27,614 nucleotides of DNA, taken from an uncultured Faecalibacterium sp. (GTDB taxonomy: Bacteria > Bacillota > Clostridia > Oscillospirales > Ruminococcaceae). Under the pieces are notes generated by a model. It did not search any database, had not been told where the DNA came from, and was given only the letters and a program-made list of their open reading frames with translations. Shown here piece by piece: positions 1 to 6,909 of the stretch; position 1 is the first letter of the stretch; every line of letters begins with the position of its first letter. Location: positions 1 to 27,614 of the forward strand of contig CAKSZM010000016.1 of assembly GCA_934525735.1 (NCBI GenBank), written 5' to 3'. Both the position numbers and the translations under genes were made by a program.

Positions 1-977
1 GGCACAATGCCAACTGGGCGTGTGCTATGAGTTTGGCTACGGTGTGGCAAAGAGTCTTGCACAGGCGGCAGGGTGGTATCGCAAGTCTGCGGAGCAGGGC
101 TTTGCAAGAGCGCAGTGCAATCTGGGTGTATGCTATGAGTTTGGCAATGGTGTGACAAAGGACCTGGCGCAGGCGGTAAAATGGTATCAAGAAGCCGCAG
201 AGCGGGACAATGCAAGGGCACAGTGCAATCTGGGCTATTGCTACGAAATGGGGAATGGTGTAGAGAAAAATCTTGCAAAAGCGGTAGAATGGTATCGCAA
301 GTCTGCGGAGCAGGGCTATGCAGATGCCCAGAACAACCTCGGCATCTGTTATAAAAATGGCTACGGTGTGGAAAAAAATGCTGCAAAAGCGGTGGAGTGG
401 TATCGGAAAGCAGCAGACCAGGGCGATGCAGTGGCGCAGTATAATCTGGGCGTGTGCTATCAGTTTGGCTGCGGTGTGGCAAAGAGTCTTGCACAGGCGG
501 CAGGGTGGTATCGCAAGTCTGCGGAGCAGGGCTTTGCAAGAGCACAGTATAAACTCGGATGGGAGCTACCGTAATGGCTAAGGCGTAGAGCAAGACTATG
601 CACAGGCGGTAAAATGGTACCAGAAAGCCGCAGAGCAAGGCTATGCAGATGCCCAGAACGCCCTCGGCAGCTGTTATAAAAATGGCTACGGTGTGGAAAA
701 AAATGCTGCAAAAGCGGTGGAGTGGTATCGGAAAGCGGCAGAACAGGGAGAAGTGCATGCACAGTATAACCTGGGCGGGTGCTATGAAAACGGCATCGGC
801 GGGCTGACGCAGAACAATGATGAAGCCCTGAAGTGGTACAAAAAAGCAGCGGACCAGGGCTATGAGGAGGCTAAAAAGGCAATCGACCGGATGCAGGGCG
901 GCGGCCTGGGCAGTGCAGTTGCAGCCGGTGCTGCACTTGCCGGTGTAGGGCTGCTCTGGAAGATTCTCAACAGCTGA
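1..977 (+). pseudogene. Sel1-repeat (TPR-like) protein, 5'-partial and broken
   Basis: The reading frame is open from the first bases, so the gene begins upstream of the window. It encodes tandem Sel1 repeats of 36 residues (108 bp), with motifs such as LGxCYExGxGVxK and A(V/A)xWYRKAAEQG; Sel1 repeats normally form helical scaffolds for protein-protein contacts. The frame breaks at an extra G in the GGG at 561-563, giving a stop at 572-574. The continuing repeat frame carries a TAA at 579-581 where the repeat normally has Tyr (NGYGV). Repeats then resume to 977 and end in a Gly/Ala-rich hydrophobic tail (about residues VAAGAALAGVGLLW) that could be a membrane anchor or glycine-zipper helix. 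Two independent lesions make a pseudogene more likely than a sequencing slip. It lies directly upstream of the ATPase gene and probably was part of that operon. Confidence 0.85.
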
Positions 978-997
978 CAGCGGAGAGGAAAATGAAC

Positions 998-3900
998 ATG
1001 GCAAATGAACTGGACCTGCGCAGAAAGCAGGAGATTTCCGGGCAGCAGCCCTTGCAGACATTGGCAGACCGGCTGACACTGGCGGATCATCTGGTGTATA
1101 AAAAGTATCTGACCGAGCTGCGCAGCTATGGGCTGATGCCGCTCTCGCAGGAAAAACTGGTCGCGCAGGACCCGATGGAGTGCATCCGGATGTATCAGCT
1201 CAAGGAGCTGACCGTGAAAAAAGGCGAGGATATGTTCCAAAAGCTCTCCACGGTGTACTATTCCAGCATGGCGCTGGGGTGCAGCCTTGCGGTGATGGTC
1301 AATGTGCAGGATAAAAACCGTGGTGCCGATATCTATATCGGCGTGCGGGAGGACAGCGCCAAAAAGGATACGCGCAACCAGAACCTGGATACCTCCAGCG
1401 AAACGCTCCGGAGTGTGCTGCGCTCTAACTTCCCAGGCTCACAGATCGAGGAAGTTTCCCGCAAGAGTGAACCGGGGATGCCGAGCGCGCAGGAACAGCT
1501 GCTGGATGATGCGTTCGGCGTGTATCAGGGGGCAATCGCCTCCGTGTCCTGTGTAGCAGCACCGAGGGATAAATCCAAAACCGAGGATAAGGCATTTGTA
1601 CAGGGCATCGAGCGCTTTATGGACGCCATGGAAGGCAATGCATACACCGCACTGTTCCTTGCCGAGCCGGTTTCTGCCCAGCAGCAGGCAGAGCTGCGCA
1701 ACGGGTACGAGAGCCTGTACAGCTCGCTTTCGCCGTTCCGCAAGAGTACATGGTCCTACTCGGAAAATCAGAGTACGGCGGTGATGGAAAACCTGTGCAC
1801 CGGTACCACCCACACCGTCAGCGATACCGACAGCACTACCACTACCGACACCACCAGCAAGTTGTCCTCGGTATCGGATGGCACCCAGAAAAGCTATGGC
1901 ATCAATGGTGGCATCAACGGCGGCGTGACAAACACCACAGGCACCTCGATCTCCCGTCCATCGGCTGTAATGGGTGCCGCAGCGGGCATCCTGCAAGTGG
2001 GCGGCAAGGTGGCAACGCTGATCCCGGGTGTGGGGCCGATGGTCGGGCCGCTTCTGGGTGCAGTCGGCATGGCAGCAGGCAGCATGGCTCCGGTGATGAC
2101 CAATTTCAGCAGTGTGGCAAATTCCATCGGCGGTACATTGGGGCTGAATGCTACAAGGGGTACCAGCCATTCCACCACGGAGCAGAACGGAAGTTCGCAC
2201 GGGGTTTCCAGCGGCAGTTCGCACGGCGTATCGGAGGGCACCAGCCAGCAGGAATCCCATGGGACGACCGATACCATGGGCACCGGCCGCACCCAGCAGA
2301 TCGAGCTGTGCAATAAATCGGTAGAGGAACTGCTGGGCCGCATCGAGGAGCAACTCAAGCGCGCCAAGGAAAGCGAGGATTACGGTAGCTATTACTGCGC
2401 GGCATATTTTCTCTCGGGCTATGCTTCGGATGCAATCCTTGCGGCAAACACCTACCGCGCGCTCATGGTGGGTGATGGCTCCGCAGTGGAAAGTGGTGCG
2501 GTGAATCTCTGGCAAAAGCGCGATCAGACAAAGCAACTGCGGGAGTATCTCAAGCGGTTTATGCACCCGGTGTTTGCACGTCAGCTATATGCCGATGCGC
2601 CGGAGTTCATGCTCCACACACCTGCAACTATGGTCAGCGGGCGGGAGCTGCCCATGCATCTGGGTCTGCCGACCCGCTCCGTCCACGGCCTGCCAGTCAT
2701 CGAGCACGCAGAGTTCGGGCGGAATGCACCGGTGGAAACGATAAACGAGCAGGATCGGATGGAACTGGGCAGGATCTATCACATGGGGCAGGCAGAAGCC
2801 ACAAAGCTATTTCTCGACCGTCAGGCAATGACCTCCCACACCTTTGTGACTGGTTCCACCGGCACCGGAAAATCCAATGCGGTGTGCCGGCTGCTGGATG
2901 AGATCACAAAGGATGGTAAAACGACCTTCCTAGTGGTGGAACCGGCCAAGGGCGAGTATAAACATATTTTCGGGCAGGAAAAAGCGGCGGTGTATGGCAC
3001 CAATCCGGCATTGACACCGCTGCTGCGCATCAACCCCTTTGCATTCCCGGCAGGGATTCATGTGCTGGAGCACATCGACCGCATGGTGGAGATCTTCAAC
3101 GCCTGTTGGCCGATGTATGCGGCAATGCCTGCTGTCCTCAAGGATGCAATCGAGCGAAGCTACCAGAAAGTCGGCTGGGATCTGAGAAGATCGGAAAACC
3201 CGAACGAAAATTTCCCGACGTTCTTTGATCTGCTGGATGTGCTGCCGGGCGTTGTGCAGGAATCCGGTTATTCCAACGATACCCAAAGCGATTATGTCGG
3301 TGCTTTGTATACCCGCGTGAAATCGCTGACAAATGGCATTTACGGCAGTGTGTTCTGTGCGGAAGAGACCCTTACGGACGAAGAACTGTTTGAACGCAAT
3401 GTGATCGTGGACTTGAGCAGGGTCGGCTCGATGGAAACGAAATCGCTGTTGATGGGCATTCTGGTCATGAAGCTAGAGGAGCACCGGATGTGCAGCGATG
3501 TCATCAACGGAGCACTCCGTCACGTCACCGTGCTGGAAGAAGCACACAATTTGCTGCGCAGAACCTCGGAGGAACAAGCGCAGGAGGGAGCAAACTTACA
3601 GGGCAAGTCTGTGGAGATGCTGGCTAATGCCATTGCGGAGATGCGTACCTATGGCGAGGGCTTCATCATTGCCGATCAAGCACCGGGGCTGCTGGATCCA
3701 TCGGTCATCCGAAACACGAACACCAAGATCGTTCTGCGCCTGCCCGACGAAGAGGACCGCAGACTGGTGGGCAAATCGGCAGCGCTGAAAGAAGAGCAGG
3801 TCAACGAGCTTGCCAGACTCCCGCTTGGCGTGGCGGTCGTCTACCAGAACAACTGGCAAGAGGCAGTGCTGTGCGAGATGGACGCATACCCGATTCCGCA

Positions 3901-4366
3901 GACACGGTATCAGAAGCCGAAAATCACTGCAAAGACGGTGGATACAGAATTTGTGTTCAGCCGTCTGGCACAAGCGGAACTGGGCAGAAGGCTGGATGCA
4001 GTGGAACTGGAACAGCTGAAACAGTGGTTCCGGCTGCACAGGGCAAACCTGAGACCGGAAGATGGAAGCTATCTGGAACGATTGCTCCAGGGCGGCACAA
4101 AGGATGTGGAAAAGACCAGGAAGATCGTGTTTAACTTCTTTGGCGGCATGGAAACCGTGCTGCGTTACATTGATGCAGACGAAAGATCCTATACCCCGCG
4201 CAAGGAGATCCTGAACGAACTACAGGGCCGGTATGAACTGAGCGCTGCAACAGCGGAATGGGTGCTGAACAACTTAATGACGGAGGGGCTACACAGAAAC
4301 CCGGACCGCAGAGCTGTGGAGGATCTGAGAACGAACTTTGAACAGCAGGGAGGCAGGATCTTGTGA
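998..4366 (+). CDS. HerA/DUF87-type ATP-binding protein (ATPase 1)
   Basis: A 1122-residue P-loop ATPase of the HerA/VirB4/FtsK clade. Walker A GSTGTGKS is at about 619-626 and Walker B VLEEAH at about 845-850. Downstream come a conserved IADQAPG segment (sensor-like region) and a winged-helix-like C-terminal tail. The N-terminal half is unusual: a Ser/Thr-rich stretch at about 268-300, a Gly/Ala-rich hydrophobic stretch at about 320-365 resembling a glycine zipper or membrane-inserting helix pair, and two copies of GSSHGVS near 400-414. ATG 998 is preferred over ATG 992 because GGAGAGG at 982-988 is nine bases from it but only three from 992. HerA-like ATPases form hexamers that move DNA or, in VirB4-like members, drive protein export. 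The stop overlaps the start of the nuclease gene (GTGA), so the two are probably translationally coupled. Whether it acts on DNA or on a secreted toxin is not decided by the sequence. Confidence 0.88.
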   Translation: MANELDLRRKQEISGQQPLQTLADRLTLADHLVYKKYLTELRSYGLMPLSQEKLVAQDPMECIRMYQLKELTVKKGEDMFQKLSTVYYSSMALGCSLAVMVNVQDKNRGADIYIGVREDSAKKDTRNQNLDTSSETLRSVLRSNFPGSQIEEVSRKSEPGMPSAQEQLLDDAFGVYQGAIASVSCVAAPRDKSKTEDKAFVQGIERFMDAMEGNAYTALFLAEPVSAQQQAELRNGYESLYSSLSPFRKSTWSYSENQSTAVMENLCTGTTHTVSDTDSTTTTDTTSKLSSVSDGTQKSYGINGGINGGVTNTTGTSISRPSAVMGAAAGILQVGGKVATLIPGVGPMVGPLLGAVGMAAGSMAPVMTNFSSVANSIGGTLGLNATRGTSHSTTEQNGSSHGVSSGSSHGVSEGTSQQESHGTTDTMGTGRTQQIELCNKSVEELLGRIEEQLKRAKESEDYGSYYCAAYFLSGYASDAILAANTYRALMVGDGSAVESGAVNLWQKRDQTKQLREYLKRFMHPVFARQLYADAPEFMLHTPATMVSGRELPMHLGLPTRSVHGLPVIEHAEFGRNAPVETINEQDRMELGRIYHMGQAEATKLFLDRQAMTSHTFVTGSTGTGKSNAVCRLLDEITKDGKTTFLVVEPAKGEYKHIFGQEKAAVYGTNPALTPLLRINPFAFPAGIHVLEHIDRMVEIFNACWPMYAAMPAVLKDAIERSYQKVGWDLRRSENPNENFPTFFDLLDVLPGVVQESGYSNDTQSDYVGALYTRVKSLTNGIYGSVFCAEETLTDEELFERNVIVDLSRVGSMETKSLLMGILVMKLEEHRMCSDVINGALRHVTVLEEAHNLLRRTSEEQAQEGANLQGKSVEMLANAIAEMRTYGEGFIIADQAPGLLDPSVIRNTNTKIVLRLPDEEDRRLVGKSAALKEEQVNELARLPLGVAVVYQNNWQEAVLCEMDAYPIPQTRYQKPKITAKTVDTEFVFSRLAQAELGRRLDAVELEQLKQWFRLHRANLRPEDGSYLERLLQGGTKDVEKTRKIVFNFFGGMETVLRYIDADERSYTPRKEILNELQGRYELSAATAEWVLNNLMTEGLHRNPDRRAVEDLRTNFEQQGGRIL

Positions 4367-4968
4367 AACATGAAATTGCACAAGCGAAGCTACCAGAAGT
4401 AAGACGCACGATGGGACTGGAAAATTCCACCAGAAGTTCGTTTGAACGACTGCGGGAAAACGGAGCGGCGCAGACTAAACTTGCGCCGGAAACCAGAGCA
4501 TCGTTTGAACGGGTCGATCTAATGGCTTTAACAGATGCAGAACGGAAATACATCGAGAAAGACAGCGGCTGGTCCATAGAAACGGTGGACAGAATTGGCT
4601 CTGTACAGGAATACGAAGTATACAAACAAGCTGGCCTTCATGAGGCAAAAATCAATGAGCGCAGTTGCTTGATCCGCAGTGATATTGACTGGGATCAGAA
4701 GGATGCCATGGGGCGCACAAACAGCGAGCGTATCGAACAGGGGCTTGCTCCTTATGACAGGAGCGGGATTACGACCATCGAACTCCATCACATCGGGCAG
4801 CATCCGGACAGCCCACTGGCGGAGCTCACGATGAAAGAGCACCGCGGAAAGGAAAATTATTCGGTTCTGCACTATAAGGGCGGAGAGAGCGAGATCGACC
4901 GCGCCGTTTTTGATGGAGAGCGCAGAGAACATTGGAAATCCCGCGCAGAAGAAGGAGGCAATTTATAA
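4363..4968 (+). CDS. LHH (HNH/ENDO VII superfamily) nuclease toxin
   Basis: A 201-residue protein whose C-terminal half carries the signature of the LHH family of polymorphic-toxin nucleases: a GRTNSERIEQGLAPYD segment, then ELHHIGQ (LHH at about 141-143), then PLAELT and EHRG. In this family the conserved histidines form the metal-dependent HNH/ENDO VII active site that cleaves nucleic acid. All key residues are present, so the domain should be active. The roughly 60-residue N-terminal part has no recognised domain and is too short to be a classical delivery trunk. The start is GTG 4363, overlapping the ATPase stop by four bases, with GGGAGG just upstream inside the ATPase gene. The next gene begins on its stop codon and encodes a likely immunity protein. 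Confidence 0.85.
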   Translation: MKHEIAQAKLPEVRRTMGLENSTRSSFERLRENGAAQTKLAPETRASFERVDLMALTDAERKYIEKDSGWSIETVDRIGSVQEYEVYKQAGLHEAKINERSCLIRSDIDWDQKDAMGRTNSERIEQGLAPYDRSGITTIELHHIGQHPDSPLAELTMKEHRGKENYSVLHYKGGESEIDRAVFDGERREHWKSRAEEGGNL

Positions 4969-5384
4969 TGAACAGCATTGTGGAAAAGCTGGAACAGTTG
5001 GGACAAGAAAACCGTCTGTATCATCTGCAGGGATGCAGTGCGGAGCAGATCGCACAGGCGCAGGAGGCGTTGCAAATCATTTTTCCGGAAGAATTTGTTG
5101 ATTACGCAAAAAAATACGGTGCAGTCAGCTTCTATGCAACCGAGTGGATGGGCCTGAATGTGCCGGAAGCACTGGATGTCGTGCGTGCAACAAAGGCAGA
5201 GCGTACTCAGAATCCGGATTTCCCCGCGGATTGTTTCGTGCTGGAAAATCTGGGGATTGACGGCATTATTGCCGCGGTAGATCAAAAAGGGAAAGTGTAT
5301 GCAGTGCATTATGAGCAGAAAAAGCTGCTGTGCAATTCGATGACAGAATATCTGGAAGTGTGCATTGCGCGGAATAAATCCTAA
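4968..5384 (+). CDS. SMI1/KNR4 (SUKH) family immunity-like protein
   Basis: A 138-residue protein with the SUKH fold pattern: an N-terminal helix, FPEEFVDYAKKYGAVSFYATEW, then a central beta region ending in GIDGIIAAVDQKGKVYAVHYE. SUKH proteins are the commonest immunity proteins paired with nuclease toxins in polymorphic-toxin loci, binding and neutralising the cognate toxin in the cytoplasm. ATG 4968 overlaps the toxin stop (TAATG) and has GAAGGAGG at 4951-4958, so production is coupled to the nuclease. An in-frame upstream start at 4932 lies inside the toxin gene and has no good ribosome site. Its position right after an LHH nuclease gene supports the immunity role; the specific toxin-immunity match is inferred. 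Confidence 0.82.
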   Translation: MNSIVEKLEQLGQENRLYHLQGCSAEQIAQAQEALQIIFPEEFVDYAKKYGAVSFYATEWMGLNVPEALDVVRATKAERTQNPDFPADCFVLENLGIDGIIAAVDQKGKVYAVHYEQKKLLCNSMTEYLEVCIARNKS

Positions 5385-5419
5385 AAATGCTCTGACGAGT
5401 CCACTGCACTTTCAGGTTA

Positions 5420-5448
5420 TTACAATCCCGGTCGATTGCACATACAAT
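5420..5448 (+). promoter_or_regulatory. Promoter for the XRE regulator
   Basis: TTACAA (5420-5425), a 17-base spacer and TACAAT (5443-5448) make a good sigma-A-type promoter. The last base of the -10 is the first base of an inverted repeat, which would suit autorepression. Confidence 0.55.
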
Positions 5449-5483
5449 ACAAGTATCACTTCAAAACATGGAGGGTACTTGTA
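5448..5483 (+). promoter_or_regulatory. Inverted repeat in XRE leader (operator or SD-sequestering hairpin)
   Basis: TACAAGTA (5448-5455) and TACTTGTA (5476-5483) are perfect 8-bp inverted arms. In RNA the stem extends by a G-U and a C-G pair to ten pairs, with a 16-base loop. The Shine-Dalgarno GGAGGG (5470-5475) is partly in the stem. The element overlaps the -10 box and ends three bases before the ATG, so it could be an operator for the regulator itself or an RNA hairpin limiting translation. Confidence 0.5.
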
Positions 5484-5485
5484 CT

Positions 5486-5848
5486 ATGGTGGACTATGCC
5501 GACATTGGAAAACGCATCCGTGCCTGCCGCCTTGCAAAGGGCATGACGCAGGAGCAGCTGGCCAACGAGGTCGGCGTGGTGGTCACACATATCAGCCATA
5601 TCGAGACCGGTAACTCCGTGCCAAGCCTGAAAACATTGATCGACATCATCAATGCGTTGGACTGCTCGGCGGACGAGCTGCTATGCATCGAGATCAAAAA
5701 GGCAAAGCCGGTGTTCGACAGCTGGATGACCGAACAGCTTGCAGACTGTTCCGCTGATGAGGCAAAGATCATCAAGGAAACCGTCGTCAACCTGAAAAAA
5801 TCCCTCCGTAAAGTATACGGAAAACCATCCAAACACCAATATGATTGA
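5486..5848 (+). CDS. XRE-family helix-turn-helix transcriptional regulator
   Basis: A 120-residue protein with an N-terminal Cro/C1-type HTH at about residues 5-60 (IGKRIRACRLAKGMTQEQLA, then SHIETGNSVPSLKTLIDI), followed by a charged helical tail. ATG 5486 is chosen because GGAGGG (5470-5475) lies ten bases upstream; the in-frame ATG at 5468 sits on that ribosome site itself. It has its own promoter and a leader inverted repeat, so it is probably autoregulated. It may control the upstream ATPase-toxin operon or the neighbouring convergent cluster, but nothing in the sequence decides between them. Its stop codon abuts the left end of a MITE-like element. Confidence 0.9.
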   Translation: MVDYADIGKRIRACRLAKGMTQEQLANEVGVVVTHISHIETGNSVPSLKTLIDIINALDCSADELLCIEIKKAKPVFDSWMTEQLADCSADEAKIIKETVVNLKKSLRKVYGKPSKHQYD

Positions 5849-6073
5849 AAAGAGGCTGTTGCACATCGTTTTAGCCGAAAGTGCAGCAGTCTTTTTCAAA
5901 ATCAAACGTATAATCAAACAATTCAAAAAGCATGTGCATCACAAATCCATCGAAAATTTCTGATTTTCGAGAAAATTTGTTGCACATGCTTTTGTTTTGG
6001 ACATTGACACTGTTTGATTCTTACGCCTATTCGTACAAAAATAGAGGCTGTCGCATGTGCAACAGCCCCTTTT
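5848..6073. mobile_element. MITE-like element with inverted ends
   Basis: A gene-free 226-bp segment bounded by inverted repeats. The left end 5848-5866 and the reverse complement of 6055-6073 agree at 18 of 19 positions, with the shared core GGCTGTTGCACAT. A third copy of GTTGCACATGC lies at 5979-5989. Inside is a large nested hairpin: 13 perfect pairs (5926-5938 with 5981-5993), six more after a two-base bulge, and an 8-bp inner palindrome (5950-5957 with 5963-5970). Size, ends and secondary structure fit a miniature inverted-repeat element derived from an insertion sequence. No clear target duplication is visible. Alternatively it is simply a set of related terminators between convergent genes. 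Confidence 0.45.
5849..5896 (+). terminator. Terminator of the XRE gene
   Basis: A 16-pair stem with three G-U pairs (5849-5864 with 5881-5896) and a 16-base loop, with a T-run at 5892-5896. It starts immediately after the XRE stop codon and would work as an intrinsic terminator in the forward direction. Confidence 0.65.
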
Positions 6074-6076
6074 TTG
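6044..6076. terminator. Bidirectional terminator between convergent genes
   Basis: GGCTGT (6046-6051) pairs with ACAGCC (6062-6067). There is a T-run at 6070-6075 on the plus strand and an A-rich stretch at 6037-6041 that reads as T-run on the minus strand. It ends one base before the stop of the minus-strand nuclease gene, so it most likely terminates that operon. Confidence 0.65.
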
Positions 6077-6895
6077 TCAGTCGGCCCAGTTTATGTTGAC
6101 GTGAAGTTTGTCTTCACAGTATTTTTGCAGCTTTTCTGCCTCACCTACGTCGAATTTCGGCGCGATGTTATATGTGATATCCACATCGTCGCCGAAGCAG
6201 GCACGGCGGGCTTCCGTCTGCTCTTTGATATTATGCATCAGGTTGTTCACGTTTGTGTACGTTTTGTCTTCGATCAGTGAGATATCCCCGTTTTCATCCA
6301 TTCTGGTCAGATCCGGGGCCTGCGAACCAGCAGAGCGCCAATTATCCATGATGAAATTGCCCTCACTGTCGCGGAGGGCGGCGCCGGTCTCGTCAGTTTG
6401 GAAAATAAGCTGCGGCATATAGTCGGCGGCGTGGAGAGCCGCATCGGCGAGTTCGGTCTCCAGAGGACTCCGGTCAGCCGCATCTTTGTAGACGGCAAGC
6501 TGGGTAGCCGGGTCGAGAAAGTCCATCTGGGCCGACCACTCCTGAAACTCCGGTGTCTGGGTGATATCATCTACAGGGGCAGCCGGGCCGCTGTCACGGA
6601 CATCTTCCGCCTCCGTAAGGGCGGAGGTGTCCGCAGCATCCGCAGCATCGGATCCCTCCTGCGCCTCTGACGTTTCTTCTTCCAGCTCCTCGGCCTCTTC
6701 AACATCGGCGGAGACGCTGCCTGTTTCGGGTTCAAAGACATCGGAAAAATCGATGCTTTCCGCCTCCTCGATGTCGGATGCCGCGTCATCAGGCGGGGCT
6801 GTGTCGGAGAAGCCGCTGAGGTCGCTGTCGGTCATGTCGAAACCGTCTTCTTCGCCCAGATCTTCGCCCAGATCAAAATCATCATCGTCGTTCAT
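6077..6895 (-). CDS. Putative PD-(D/E)XK nuclease effector with acidic N-terminal half
   Basis: A 272-residue protein. About residues 1-110 are extremely rich in Asp/Glu with Ala/Ser and look disordered. The C-terminal part carries PDLT (D195), thirteen residues, then IEDK (E209, K211) at the end of a predicted beta strand. This matches the D...ExK active-site spacing of restriction-endonuclease-fold enzymes. The following KTYTNVNNLMHNIKEQ helix with a Gln fits Tox-REase-like toxins. ATG 6895 is chosen because AAAGGAGG lies seven bases upstream; an earlier ATG at 6913 overlaps the ATPase stop but has no comparable site. It is the last gene of the minus-strand operon, directly after ATPase 2. 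No SUKH-like immunity gene follows. The acidic domain could mimic DNA and inhibit the enzyme, which is inference. Confidence 0.62.
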   Translation of the reverse strand: MNDDDDFDLGEDLGEEDGFDMTDSDLSGFSDTAPPDDAASDIEEAESIDFSDVFEPETGSVSADVEEAEELEEETSEAQEGSDAADAADTSALTEAEDVRDSGPAAPVDDITQTPEFQEWSAQMDFLDPATQLAVYKDAADRSPLETELADAALHAADYMPQLIFQTDETGAALRDSEGNFIMDNWRSAGSQAPDLTRMDENGDISLIEDKTYTNVNNLMHNIKEQTEARRACFGDDVDITYNIAPKFDVGEAEKLQKYCEDKLHVNINWAD

Positions 6896-6909
6896 GGAAA
6901 AACCTCCTT

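Noticed and set aside
561..581. Programmed frameshift in the Sel1 gene
   Set aside because: No slippery heptamer or stimulatory structure is seen, and the restored frame has an in-frame TAA two codons later than a shift could use.
20..977. Sel1 repeats as a DNA-level CRISPR-like array
   Set aside because: Repeats are contiguous 108-bp coding units without spacers.
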